Shown: piece by piece, positions 1 to 11,893 of the stretch | How positions within the stretch are numbered: the first letter of the stretch is position 1 | Layout: the number at the start of each line of letters is the position of its first letter | NCBI GenBank assembly: GCA_017871115.1 | Contig: JAFCIZ010000001.1 | Location: forward strand, 7,128,001 to 7,192,000 | Reading direction: 5' to 3' | From: Cunninghamella blakesleeana | Taxonomy: Eukaryota > Mucoromycota > Mucoromycetes > Mucorales > Cunninghamellaceae | Length of the DNA: 64,000 bases | Made by a program: the position numbers and the translations under genes | The notes under the pieces: generated by a model | What the model saw: only the letters and a program-made list of their open reading frames with translations | The model's database searches: none | Told to the model about the DNA's origin: nothing

Positions 1-332
1 TATATATATTTATGTCCATATTTTTATTCCCTTTTCTTAATTATCGTTATTTATTTTTTTATTATTATTTGAAATGAATATGTATATATATATATATATA
101 CACATAAAAAAAATACTCATTTATATGGTGATTTATAATTTTTATATATTTATAAAAAAAAAAAAATGATGGTAAAAGAATTATAATATTAATTGATTAA
201 AAAAATTGATATATATATATATACGTAAAAAAGGGAAAAGAAGGAAAAAAATATATATACTAATAAAAATAAGAATAATAAAAATAAAAATAGAAAGTAA
301 ATACGAATAAAAATATATATATAAAAAAGTGA
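1..332. other. AT-rich intergenic DNA
   Basis: Only A/T homopolymers and short (TA)n runs are seen on both strands. It lies downstream of the RasGEF stop codon and probably holds that gene's 3' UTR. No coding sequence or RNA gene is recognised. Confidence 0.6.
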
Positions 333-3300
333 TTATAAAAATCCGGATTCTTGTAATAAACGAGTAATTTTTTCATCTTCCCGTTCTCTTGGTTCCAATT
401 TCAAACTTTCATTATAAAGTTGTTCTTCATCCCTGATACTTTGTAAATTATTTTGAATAAAAGCTTGAATTTCATCTACAACTGTTAAATGATAATACGT
501 TGATTGATATTGTTGGATTTCACGAATTACTTCCGCAGTTTTTGCTCTTTTCGCAAAATTAATCATATCTTTGGATGTTTTTAAATAGTCGGCGTTCCCA
601 TCTTCAATAAAGGTTAAATCTTGTAAATAAATACCCAAAAATGGAATACAAGGTGGATTAATGGAATGAATAATGGCACGATATTCTGTAAAATTTTTAT
701 TGGCTCCCATTAATTTACGGATTTGTGATAAAACATGGTTGGTTCTTGCCCCTACCATTTCCCAAGTACGTTTTAATCTACCTACTGCACTGTTATCAAA
801 AGCAGATAAAATCGCCATACAAGTATTGAAGTTATTCAAATGACGGCATCGTTCTGCGACCTGAACCCAATATTTAATTAAAGCAACGCGTTTTTTCACT
901 TCCAATTGACTAAGAATAGCATCTGAAACCCAAGAGGTAACTTGGTTACAATATTCAATGGAAGCGCGGATATTGACAGCCACTTGAGCATGATCATCTT
1001 CAGCATCTTTAGACCAAGCTTTATTTAAACATTCCACGGGTCGAATAGAGCTATATAATTTAAAATCCATAATTGTCAACTGTCTTGCTAATTCCATGGT
1101 ATCCACATCTAATAATTTGAATTTTTTACGATTGCGTGGTATAATAGGTTGTGGTAATATGGTAGGTTGAGTCAAGACCATTTTCTTTAGTCCATCACAA
1201 TTAGATTCTCTTCTCTTTTTAATTAATCTTTCCAATTGCTCTGCTGAAAAAGGTAACGTGCTATGAATTGTTGCCTTAGTAAATCGATCCAATTCATCCA
1301 AAATCATTGTGTCATCTTCATTGTAATATTGTTCAAACCAATTTTTTAATACATTAAATACACGTAACCTGATTAATTTTAATTTCTTGTTCATCCAGAT
1401 ATCCAGTTCTTGTTCATTTAATCCTTCAGGTGGTTTGGTATTATATCTCTCTTCTAATAATTTTAATAATTGCATAGAGGAACAAAATGACCGATACGTC
1501 AATAAAAAGGTGTTAATGAAATTCATATCCAAATAATCATGTAATGTTAATCGTACAACCAAAGCGTCCAATGTTCCCCCCTTGACAGATCCTTCCATAT
1601 TAAAGACTATTTCATTAGGCTTATAGTCATACTGTAAATACCAAGGTCGTTCATTATCAGTCACATTGCCAGCAGTACTGCTTACACCAACGCTTGGAGG
1701 TCCACCAATCACAGATGTTGTTTGGTCTACAGTAGATGTAGTTGCAGGAATGCTTTCAGGTACATCATCACCAAAGAATTTCTTAAGTTTAGCAGTAGAT
1801 TGGCGTGGGAAGTCAGATGATGTTGATGTTTTGCGATGTTGACTATTATTATCATTAGTAGATGTTTTATCTTCATTATTATTGTCGCCATTGTTTAACC
1901 CTTCTTCTTCACGAATAGTAGGTTCCGTAGGCGAAGGGAAATCGTCAAATGTTGAAAATGGAGCAGATTCGCCACCATGACTACTTGACGATCTAACGTC
2001 TGTATAATAACTTTCATTATCCATATCTTCTTCATCATTTTCTTCGATGATAGAGGATGAGGTAAGATTTGTAGAAGCCAGAGATGCACGTACACGTTTA
2101 CTACCACTCCCAGCAATACCATTACTATTACCATTGCCACCAGAAGAAGCAAACATTGCATCTGAAGATCGTCTTGCCATTGATTTTTTATCCATATTTT
2201 GTTGTTTTATATTAGGGTCAAAGGCCAATTTGTCTACACAATGACAGATTGAATCAATGATTTTTTTAATTTCAATTCCATCTTGATTTAAATCCTTAGT
2301 GATACCTTCTAAAAGGGAGGTATTATCCATAGTTAAGGTTTGCATTTTACAAAAGACCTCTCCTAAGGAATCATATAATTTTTGTCTTGTCATATTTAAT
2401 TCTATTAATTCAGGAGACTGTAATTTTCTATAATCAATATCCTCAAAAATATCCAAAAATTGACCTGTTTGACTACTGAAATTACGAAACTGAGAAAATA
2501 ACGCAGCAGAAAAGTTAGATCTTGTTAATTCTAAATTTGTGGTAGAAGGTTGTTGTTGAAATGTATTGATGCTTTTCACAATGCCATCCACAGCATCTTT
2601 CATATTGGTGCCATAAACTTCAATATTTTCTGCCAAGTCTTCATCTAGGGAGAATTTATTCCGTGATGCTTTTCTAAAAGCTGTAATGTTTGGGTTATCT
2701 AATGTTCTATCTTGTAAAGTAGGCTCCATATGTTGTACTTGGATAGGTATTGACTCTGCTGTACTGATAAAATTACGAGTAGCTAACAATAATTCGTTAC
2801 TATCTGATAAAATTTTGTTGACATATTCTGTTGTGTTTTGATTATAGGATTCCGAAGACAATATTAATTTTGACAAAGCTGCCATCATTGTACGATGATG
2901 TGCACGCAAAATAGCATTAGTTCTAAGATGCATGGAATCTTTATCTAAAGTACCAGAAGCTAATAACATGAGTCGAATGGCATCTACAATACTTGCTGTG
3001 TAACTTTTATAATGTTGATCAGTTGGATTTCTTGTTGCAATGTTAATATTGTGGATAGCTAAAGCGATATGAACTGATAATTTTTTCCATGTTAGAGGTT
3101 CATTGACATTAATGACAGTGCCACGTTTAGTTGATTGTTTTCTAGCTGGTGATCGTGGTTGAGGTTTTGGTGTATCTACATTTTGTTGTTTTTGTAACAT
3201 GGAACCACTTTGAGGCTAATAAATAAATAAGATTTTATTTTAGTTAGTGAAAAAGAAATAATAAAAGAAATAAAAAATAAGAAATGCTTTCATTTTTTTT

Positions 3301-3591
3301 TTTTAATATATCAAAAAATAACTTACAAGCAATTCACGTGTAAATTCCATAATATCATTTATATCCCACGCTGTTTCATGTGTTGCCATATTATAATAGC
3401 AGATTCCACCTTGAGGTAAAGTTCGTTTGACCCATGGAGGAGGTAACTATAATAAAAAAAAAAAAAAAATGAAAAAGAGAGAAAAAAAAATGAAAAAAGA
3501 AAAATTAAATATTATAATTTATAAATTTTTTTATTATTTGCAAAACATGATACAATGTGTAACATGGCATAAAAAAAATTAGCTTTTTTTT

Positions 3592-3627
<36 letters not shown>

Positions 3628-4618
3628 TACTTGAGAAGTGATTTGATCACTATCAATCCAATCCCCATTAAACTCATTTCCAGCTTGAAATAAAATGTTT
3701 GTTGTATCATTCGATTTCATTCTATTTGCATCATCTACGGAGTCATTTTTTGAACCAACATAAGATAAAGAATCATGATTTGGGTCTAAATCACTTGTAG
3801 TGTCATCATCGTCATCGTCATCATCATCATCATCAATTCCATTCATATTCATATCCATATCCATATTGTTATCATCATCTTCCTCATCATATGGATCTAA
3901 CAGTATTGGATCATTTGAATCGATGGGTTGTATTTCTCCTGTTTTTTGATTATAATAATAAGTTGATTTTCCATCTTCAGTTTTTTCTATTGTCCAATTT
4001 GTAGGTAATGAAGTTCTTGTTGTACTTTGTTCAATTTGATCATCAAATAATTGTGTACCACGACTTAGTTGTGAGGATGGTCGTAAATTTGTATCTTGAG
4101 AAGTATGATCAGAATATATTGACATCTAATATATATGAAAATGGAAATAGGAATGGGAATAAAGAAGAAAAAAAAAAAGCACATTTAAAATCATTCTTTT
4201 ATCACTATTATTATTTAGCAAAATTCATATACATGTATCCATATAACTATCTGTCAACTTACTGCTGTATTATTATTGTCGTTTTGTAAACTGTTACGAG
4301 TTATTACTGAATTATTATCTAAATCATCTATTATTTCAACATAGTTACTTGGGAACCAGCCGCGAGTACCATTGCATCTATATATAAAGAAGAAGAAGAA
4401 TGTAAAGTAAGTATTGATAAATATAATATATGTATATGTATATATTATATTTATATTCCCATAGTATTTATTCCTTACAAACCATCCCACCAACCAGATG
4501 GAAGTTGGGCAAGAACATGAATAGTATCACCAGGTTCAAACTTTAGAGAAGAACCATCATTAGAAGCAAAAGGATATAAAGCTTTCACTCTACATATGAG
4601 ACGAGGTTCTGTTGCCAT
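333..4618 (-). CDS. Ras guanine-nucleotide exchange factor with SH3 and two WW domains (Cdc25-like)
   Basis: Predicted to activate Ras by GDP/GTP exchange at membranes. Exons (minus): 4479-4618, 4263-4377, 3631-4125, 3327-3446, 333-3215; all junctions close in frame, giving 1,250 aa. An N-terminal SH3 spans residues 1-75, with ALYPF, a WW pair and GWFPSNYV split over exons 1-2. A first WW domain follows at about 125-155 (LPTNW...YYYN) and a second at about 251-285 (LPPPWV...CYYN...W). A long Ser/Asn/Asp-rich linker leads to RasGEF_N near 825-940 and the catalytic domain near 1000-1240 (ELARQLTIMDF, NPPCIPFLGIYL). SH3 plus RasGEF is the Cdc25 layout of fungi; the paired WW domains are less usual. 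An Asp run in exon 3 is encoded by GAT/GAC repeats. Family call is secure; the particular Ras partner is not shown. Confidence 0.93.
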
Positions 4619-5145
4619 TCTTAAAATGGTCTTTTTAAATTAGATTTCAAAATATATTTTTTTGATAGGAAGAATGATTTTAATTATAAAACAAAGAGAA
4701 AAAAGGAAAAAAAAAAAATAAGAAATGCAATGGGTGAGAAAAAAAAAAAAAAGAATATGAACAAAGAGAAAAAAAGGAAATAAACAGATAGGGTTAGAAT
4801 AAAAATAAAATAAGGGAGAGAGAAATAATAAAGATATGGGGAAAATAAAGAAAAGGGAGGTAAGTTTATAAACGTTTTTTATAAACTTTTTTGAAACAAA
4901 AAAAAAAAAAAAATAAGAAATAATAAAAAATAAAGAAAATAAGAAAACAAGAAAAATTATATATTTCTTAAAAAAAAAAAAAAAGAGCGGGTATTAAAAA
5001 GATACCTTTCTTTTTTGCATTATCTATTATTTTATTCTAGAAAAATATATCAACAAATATAAACATAAATCATAGAATATATAAAAAATAGTTGATAATA
5101 TATAAATACATAAAGATTTTTATTATTTAAATATTGATAATATAC

Positions 5146-5185
<40 letters not shown>

Positions 5186-5319
5186 ATAAATATAATAAAT
5201 ATAATAAATATAAATAAAAATATAGTATAGTTTATTTTATTTTTGAATCTATTGTCTTTTTTTTTTTTTAAGGTGTAACAATAATAGGATAAATAAATAA
5301 AAACATTAAAGTGTATAAA
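4619..5319. other. intergenic, purine-rich then AT-rich
   Basis: Long A/G-rich stretches (4,680-4,990) on the plus strand are pyrimidine-rich on the RasGEF sense strand, as expected for its promoter and 5' leader. A (TA)n run lies at about 5,153-5,180. No gene recognised. Confidence 0.5.
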
Positions 5320-7187
5320 TTAGTTCCCCGAAAGAAGACAATTATCCCAACGAATTGTGTTTCCAACGTTTTCAATAGTGTCTAATAAATGAACCAAATC
5401 ACGTTCTACATCTACAGTAGGGGCATTGATTACAACACGGAAAAAGTCTGGTAAATCATTTAAGGGGGCATGGTCCACCAAATAAGCACCAGATTGATTG
5501 ATATGCTGATGAATGGTACGAGTGATCTTGGCCATGTTATCATTATACACGTTGTTATTTTTCCAAATTTCAATTTGATCACCCAATTCATTAGGTACGT
5601 ACCAAAAACAGACTTGTAAAAATGGACAAGGATCTTTTACTAAAATGAATTCTTTTCTTTTTTTTGTTTCCTTTGTAAATTGTTTTGCTGACGCTAAAGC
5701 TTTATCAATACGATCGCCAAGTCCTTGTTTTCCATAAAACTTCCATGCTAAAAACATTTTTAAGGCATCAGCTCTTCGTCCGCATCCAATAGTGCCAAGT
5801 CCTAAATCATAGGGATTACCATGGAATAAATAATCTGCCTTTAATGAATTTACTTGAGCAAATAATTGATGACCTTGGTGGGGGGTTAATAACATAGAAC
5901 ATTGTAAAGGGACGCCAAGTAACTTGTGTGGATTAATAGTAAATGAATCGACCTAAACATTAAAAAAAAAATATAGTTATCGTCAGGTGAGTCTATATTT
6001 CTATTATCATTTATGATTGTATATTTATCCCTTTTCAAGACTATATATTTATATATTTATCATTGTTCACAACCATATATTTATATTTTTATCATTATTT
6101 AATGAATTACCAATTCTGAACCCTTGAACCAATCTGTTGTTTCCAGTACTTTATCTGAAAAGATGGATGAGCCTCCTAAGGAGCCATCGCTGTGCACCCA
6201 ACAGTTGTATTTTTTAGCGACCATTACAATTTTATCTAAAGGATCAAATGCACCCTATTTTTAAAAGCGGTAAAATAAATATGTTGAATATTGCCATATT
6301 TTTTCAATCCTTCCTTTTATATATGTATAATAGTATTATGTTTACCATAACTGTTGTCCCAGAGGTAGCATTAATAAAAAAAGGAGTTTCGTCACGATCA
6401 GCTGATTCTTGTAATAAACGTTCTATTTAAAATAAATAAATAAATATACATGTATATTTTTTTTAAAAAAAGTTAAATTACCATTCACATATATATATTC
6501 TATCTTTTGACTTACCTAATGCATCAACATCCATTCTACCATCATTATCCGTTGGTACTTTAACAATGTTATCAAGACCAAGACCAAGAAGCTGAGTAGC
6601 TTTATCAATACTATAATGACTATCGGTGGACGTGAATACTTTTAAAATACCATAATCCGATTGAGGAGCATAAGGACGAGGGAAATAACCTTTGCTTTTA
6701 ATGGATGGAAAAAGTTTATTTCTAGCTGTGATCATGGCTAATAAATTGGAAGCTGATCCACCAGGGCAAAATAATCCACTTGCAGACTATGTGATGTATA
6801 TAAAGGTAAAAAAAATAAATAAAGAGTTTATTATATATAAAATCTTTTATTACGTACCTCATTCATATTTAATAAACGAGCGGTTGCTTTGGTTACTTCC
6901 ACTTCCATAAGACTAAGAACCGGTGAACAGTGATAAACGTGCGCGTTAGCATTTAAAACAGCTAATATTAATTCAGATATAACCCCTATAGGATTAGTTG
7001 AAGCATACAACTTGTCCATAAAACGAGGATTCCATGTGTTAACGCTATATTTAAGAGTATCTTTGATAAGTTCAAAAGTATCTACAAGTAGATAAAGAAA
7101 GGGAGAAAGAATATATATATATATATTATTGTTTTAATATTTATATTGGTATTATATATATATATATTGGTATTATATCTATATTGG

Positions 7188-7219
<32 letters not shown>

Positions 7220-7596
7220 TTTGATATTTATATTGCTATTTTATATATATCGATATTATTATTATTATTATTTAAAACTTACCATCAATACCAGCACTTT
7301 TTTCTGGTAAAGTTAAGTCAATAATTTTAAAAAGTTGCTCAGGTGAATAATAGTTGACAACATTGGTATTTGAATTTTGTCCTTGTCTTACATCTATTTT
7401 TAAAATAGAAGGAAAATAAAAAAGAATAATAAAAAAAAAGAGGGAAAAAAAAAAATAAGACCGGATTTTGAAATTGTTTATTTATTTATAAATAAAACAA
7501 TAAAAATTACTTACAGTCTACTATTAATTTTTGTAAACTTGTTAACATTTCATCAAGTTCAGCGGCATCATCACTCACTTTCTTTGCATTTACCAT
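5320..7596 (-). CDS. Group II PLP-dependent decarboxylase, glutamate/cysteine-sulfinate decarboxylase-like
   Basis: Predicted to decarboxylate an acidic amino acid using pyridoxal phosphate. Exons (minus): 7515-7596, 7283-7393, 6858-7081, 6516-6786, 6346-6422, 6111-6254, 5320-5952; they join in phase to 513 aa, normal for GAD/CSAD enzymes. Seen in order: WNPRFMDKLYASTNP near 75-90 (substrate entry region), SGLFCPGGSASN near 145, HYSIDKA, FINATSGTTV, then VHSDGSLGG and the PLP-lysine motif NPHK at the start of the last exon. The family normally reads DAAWGG where this protein has DGSLGG; the Asp that contacts the PLP ring nitrogen is kept. Glutamate versus cysteine sulfinate or aspartate as substrate cannot be told from the sequence. 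Confidence 0.88.
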
Positions 7597-8352
7597 CTTT
7601 ATTTTTTTTTTTTTTTCTTATCTTTTAAAAAAATAAATTAAAAAAATAAAGATTGAAAAATCCAAGGAACATTTTTTTTCTACACTTTTTATTTTAAAAC
7701 GGAGATATCGAAAGATAGTATAGAATTATAGAAAGTAATAAAAAATCTATATTGTACCCTTGTCTTCATATTATATTTTGAAGATTATATAATATATATT
7801 ATTTATATATGACATCATGTATTAATAATGAAACGAAATTCATATACGTACAAAACTTCTTTTGCCATATAAAATCCAATATGGCAATATTTCAAAAATG
7901 TACCGAGTAAAGTGGGGTTTTCGAATGCACAAGCCATTTTTTATTATTATTATTTTCTCTGCGGTTATTAAACAATGAGTCATCTTTATTTTTAAAATAT
8001 TGAAAAAAATTTTAACCCCGATTTATTTTTTTTTTCTTTCTTTTTCTTTCCTCTTTCTCCCTAAATTTTTTTCCACTCAAATCAATATTTTTTAAAGATA
8101 TTTTCTTTTTATTATTCATCTTTTTTTTTTCAACAATACATTTCTTTTTTAAAAAAAGATTATAAATTAATATATCGTTCTGAAGAGATTATATTAATCT
8201 TTATATATACATTATATTTTTATACAACCTGTAAGTCATATGATAATTTAAATATACATTTTTTTTATTTAAAAAAAAAAAAACTTCCTTAATATTAACA
8301 CCTCTTTTTTTTTATTATTATTTTCATTTTTAATTATTAATAATATAGCCCC

Positions 8353-8400
<48 letters not shown>

Positions 8401-8453
8401 GCATTCTTCTTTACAACAATATCATATAAACCTCTTTTATATATATATAAATC
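7597..8453. other. divergent intergenic region with promoters
   Basis: Separates the decarboxylase (minus) from the coiled-coil gene (plus), so it should carry both promoters. It is AT-rich with poly-T tracts and a CT/CA microsatellite close to the plus-strand start. No coding frame is recognised. Confidence 0.5.
8352..8398. repeat. (CT)n(CA)n microsatellite in a 5' leader
   Basis: About eleven CT units pass directly into about twelve CA units, ending 55 bp before the ATG of the coiled-coil gene. It probably lies in its promoter or 5' UTR and is likely to vary in length between strains. Confidence 0.9.
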
Positions 8454-10511
8454 ATGCCTATGCCACTTTCTCTCGACGATATAAACGAATCAGCTACAAT
8501 CACACATCATATTAAACCTATTATAGATAATAAAGCACCACCACCACCACCTATTATTACTTCAGCAATTAATATTACTTTAAATCATCCTAATAACAAT
8601 AATAATCATTTATATAAACCCCTGATAAACAAAATAGGTATGTATATATATATGTGTGTGTATTTATTTTTTATTTTTGTTTTAAAAAATAATGTTTCAT
8701 GTTTTATAATTGATATATTGACTTTATTATTTATTTGTTTTATTATTATTAATGCAGAACCCTCAATTCGCTCAATTTATTCACCATTAGATCGATCCAA
8801 TTATCGTTTATCAGCCATTGATATGATTCGGCAACATTATCAACCACAGGATTTATTATTACAACAACAATCCATCCATACGCTTGATGACGATTACTCC
8901 ACTTCTTCCTCTTCCTCTTCATCCTTTGAATCCTCCAATTCTTCAATTTCTACTCTTAATGATACATCACCTCTTATTACAGCCACTACCACGACCGCTA
9001 CCGCTAACACCATTACCGCATCCACATCCTCCTCTGATAAATCATCTAAAAAAAGCAATAAAAAAAAATCCTATCGTCGTTTATTACGTGAAATCCGCCG
9101 TTTACGTTCAGAAAATGATCAATTGCATAGCAGTGTCAACATGTTGAAAGAAGACTTAAGAAATGAAAAAGAATCTCGTTTTATTGCTGATCAGTGCCAT
9201 AAAAAATTCTTTGATGATTCAATGGATAAACATACCCAACTTGAACTTGAAATCTTGGATCAAAAAGATTTAATTCTTTCTCTTCAATCTCGTTTAAATG
9301 ATACCTTATTCACATCATCATCCAATAATAATAGCAATAGTAGTAATAGTAATAATAACAGTAGCAGCAGCAATCAAGAAGAAATAATTGATTGCTCTTT
9401 ATGGAATATTGAAGATATTGATTGTGCTTATGAACAACATTATGATTCAATGATGGAACAAATAAATACCGATGAAAAGGATCAAGGGATAGTATCCCAC
9501 TTAATCGATAACGGTAATCAATCTAAAGATGATGAAGATGATGATGAAGATGATGATGATGATCAACAAGAACAATTTGAGGTATTGGCAGAATCATATT
9601 TACGCCAAGCATTAATCTCCAATTTAACCAGTGCACGTACCAATTTAGAATTAGATGATCTGATTTTAAAATATGACCCTTCACCTGAAAGGATATTAAA
9701 AACATTAGCTGATACATTTTTAGGATGGATTCGTGATACTATTCATAATACATCTGTCAATACTGCCTCTTTATTATCCTCCTTACCATCATCATGTACA
9801 TCATCATTATGTCCTAGCACTGCTACTACTACTACTACCACTACCACTACTACTACTACTACTGCTGCTGCTGCTTTAATGGATCGTCATGAATCATCAT
9901 CTACCATTTCAATCAATAAATTATTTACTACTGAAATCCAATCCATCTTTTTAAGATTTTGGAAAAATGTATTTGAACAACATGTGCATAATGATTTAGA
10001 TCAATATCAATTTTTACAGCAAGTAGAAAAAAAAATAACTTTACATCTTCAACAACAAGACCAAGGTCAATATCAAAATGAATTTCAATCCATTATTCAT
10101 CATTTCCAAACCTTATTAGTCATGTTGTATAAATATGATATATTAGAAGGGGAAGCCATCACTCTCTGGTGGCATACTAATGATCAACAACAACAAAATA
10201 ATGATTGTGATGTCGGAAATCAACTAAGAAATACTACTCGAAAATTTGTAGAATGGGTAGATGAAACTGAAGAAGATGACGAAGACGATGACGATGACAT
10301 TGAAGATGATGATGACATTGAAAATGATGATGACGATGATGATGATGATGATGATGATGCTGATGCTGAAAATGACGATACTTTATTACAAAATGAAAAT
10401 GATATTATCCATTATAATGATTATACTACTGCTATTATCCCTACCATTAATATTACCTCACCTCAACAAGTTTCGGAAAAGAAAAAGAAATCTGTTACCA
10501 TCCAAGTGTAA
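8454..10511 (+). CDS. Acidic, Ser/Asn-rich coiled-coil protein of unknown function
   Basis: Not recognised as a known family. Unspliced, the frame reads 685 aa. Positions 8638-8757 look like an intron (GTATGT donor, GCAG acceptor), and the translated insert is a hydrophobic, intron-like 40 aa. Removing it gives 645 aa. The spliced protein has a disordered Ser/Thr-rich N terminus, a basic then coiled-coil segment (LLREIRRLRSENDQL onward, about 75 residues), and an acidic run. A folded-looking stretch follows (LDDLILKYDPSPERIL, DTFLGWIRDT), then more helical sequence and a second Asp/Glu-rich C-terminal tract. Poly-Thr and poly-Asp arise from ACT and GAT repeats. The coiled coil suggests self-association; nothing more can be claimed. 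Confidence 0.75.
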   Translation: MPMPLSLDDINESATITHHIKPIIDNKAPPPPPIITSAINITLNHPNNNNNHLYKPLINKIGMYIYMCVYLFFIFVLKNNVSCFIIDILTLLFICFIIINAEPSIRSIYSPLDRSNYRLSAIDMIRQHYQPQDLLLQQQSIHTLDDDYSTSSSSSSSFESSNSSISTLNDTSPLITATTTTATANTITASTSSSDKSSKKSNKKKSYRRLLREIRRLRSENDQLHSSVNMLKEDLRNEKESRFIADQCHKKFFDDSMDKHTQLELEILDQKDLILSLQSRLNDTLFTSSSNNNSNSSNSNNNSSSSNQEEIIDCSLWNIEDIDCAYEQHYDSMMEQINTDEKDQGIVSHLIDNGNQSKDDEDDDEDDDDDQQEQFEVLAESYLRQALISNLTSARTNLELDDLILKYDPSPERILKTLADTFLGWIRDTIHNTSVNTASLLSSLPSSCTSSLCPSTATTTTTTTTTTTTTAAAALMDRHESSSTISINKLFTTEIQSIFLRFWKNVFEQHVHNDLDQYQFLQQVEKKITLHLQQQDQGQYQNEFQSIIHHFQTLLVMLYKYDILEGEAITLWWHTNDQQQQNNDCDVGNQLRNTTRKFVEWVDETEEDDEDDDDDIEDDDDIENDDDDDDDDDDDADAENDDTLLQNENDIIHYNDYTTAIIPTINITSPQQVSEKKKKSVTIQV

Positions 10512-10533
10512 ATATACTCCCTCCCTCGCCTTT

Positions 10534-10573
<40 letters not shown>

Positions 10574-11318
10574 GTGTAAAAAAAATATATATATAATTAC
10601 GTTTATACAATAACGTATTTATTTTACCTATAGATTCTTTGTATTTTATTATATTCTTAATAATAATAATTAATTATTTATTACCGCCCTCCTTATATAA
10701 ATATATTCATATATATTTATTTATTTATTTTAAAAAAAAAAATAAAGAGTCCCCCTTTCCAATTCTATAATCGTTTATTTATTTATCTATTTTCTCCATC
10801 ATTTCCGCACATATATTATATATATTATATATATTATATTATATATATATATATATCCAATAAAACAATAATCGTAATAATAATATAAAAAAAACAATAA
10901 TGTGAATTATATTTATATTTTTATCCTGGTTTAAAACTTAACCCAAGATTTATTTATTTTTATTTAATGGATGACAAAAAATTTCTATATTTGACGGAAT
11001 CGGTCCGGTTATTCTCCCTTCCTATGCTTCCGTTATATTTTTATTTTATTTTTGTTTATATTTATATTTATACACTTTATAAATGATTAATAATCTATTC
11101 TACGAATATTGTTGTCAAAAGTTTAATAATAAAAAAAATGGTAACAATAACAATAATTCAACTTGTCATATATAGATGATGAATACATTAATTAAAATGA
11201 ATAAACCTGTAGTTATATTTTAAAAATAGAGGCTTTCATATATAGCCTTTCATTTTTCGTTGTTAATTGTCTTTTTTTTTTAAAAAAAAAAAAAAAAAAA
11301 AAAACTCTCTCCTTCATT

Positions 11319-11356
11319 TCCGCAGTGAACCGCATCAGCTTGGCAATGCGCCGAGT
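11319..11356 (+). promoter_or_regulatory. GC-rich promoter element with CCGCA direct repeat
   Basis: In AT-rich flanks, CCGCA occurs at 11,320 and again at 11,330, exactly 10 bp apart. GCAT and ATGC then form a short inverted repeat around CAGCTTGG. It lies about 50 bp upstream of a TATA box and 130 bp before an ATG. A factor-binding site is inferred; no factor is identified. Confidence 0.35.
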
Positions 11357-11385
11357 TAAAAACAAAAAGTTTATCTACCTAATAA

Positions 11386-11393
11386 TATATAAA
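11386..11393 (+). promoter_or_regulatory. TATA box (TATATAAA)
   Basis: TATATAAA lies 100 bp before the ATG at 11,486. In this AT-rich DNA the motif can occur by chance; position and the neighbouring GC-rich patch support it. Confidence 0.45.
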
Positions 11394-11485
11394 CCCATCT
11401 TTTTTTTTTTTTCTTTTTTTTTTTCTTTTTTATCTCTCTTCCTCTTTAATTTTCTTTATATATATTGTTATAATAACTGATAAAA

Positions 11486-11893
11486 ATGCTTACTTTTATA
11501 AATTCATTTGATATTACTTCTAAAAAAAAAAGTCATAATCACGATAAAAAATCCATATGGCAATCAGGAAGATTAAAATGTCAACAATTATTTTCTACCA
11601 CAACACGTTCATCAAATAAAAATAATAATAAAAATAATCGATTTAATTCCGATGATTCTTTCACTACTTTTTCTTCTTCTACTTCTTCTTCTACCTTTGA
11701 ATCTGAATTATCATCCACTTCTACTTCTACTTCTCAACCAGAAAACCATCCACCTCCACATGTTTTTGGTTATAGTGAACAAGGCTATTCTATCTTTTAT
11801 CGCAAATTAAGTAATGGAAATTATATTGTTCGAGTAAGAACGGCCGATCGTAAAATCATTGCAAGTTATGAAGTGGAAGGCTGCATGATTTAA
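11486..11893 (+). CDS. Small protein of unknown function, 135 aa
   Basis: Single exon. The N-terminal half is basic and then Ser/Thr/Asn-rich and probably disordered. The C-terminal 45 residues (PPPHVFGYSEQGYSIFYRKL, then IVRVRTADRKIIASYEVEG) have alternating hydrophobic residues and look like a small beta-rich fold. A TATA box 100 bp upstream and better codon balance than the flanks support a real gene. I do not recognise the family and give no function. Confidence 0.65.
   Translation: MLTFINSFDITSKKKSHNHDKKSIWQSGRLKCQQLFSTTTRSSNKNNNKNNRFNSDDSFTTFSSSTSSSTFESELSSTSTSTSQPENHPPPHVFGYSEQGYSIFYRKLSNGNYIVRVRTADRKIIASYEVEGCMI

Larger units (their letters stand above)
10512..11485. other. AT-rich intergenic DNA with a GC-rich promoter patch
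   Basis: Contains a (TA)n run at about 10,537-10,571 and AT-rich DNA. A conspicuous GC-rich patch at 11,319-11,356 and a TATA box follow just before the next gene. No coding frame recognised. Confidence 0.5.

Noticed and set aside
5153..5180. (TA)n and other AT dinucleotide runs as origins or special elements
   Set aside because: Such runs recur throughout the window, including inside introns, and carry no extra signal here.
11319..11356. Possible tRNA or small RNA gene
   Set aside because: No cloverleaf, no A/B box pair and no 3' acceptor stem could be built; listed as a regulatory patch instead.
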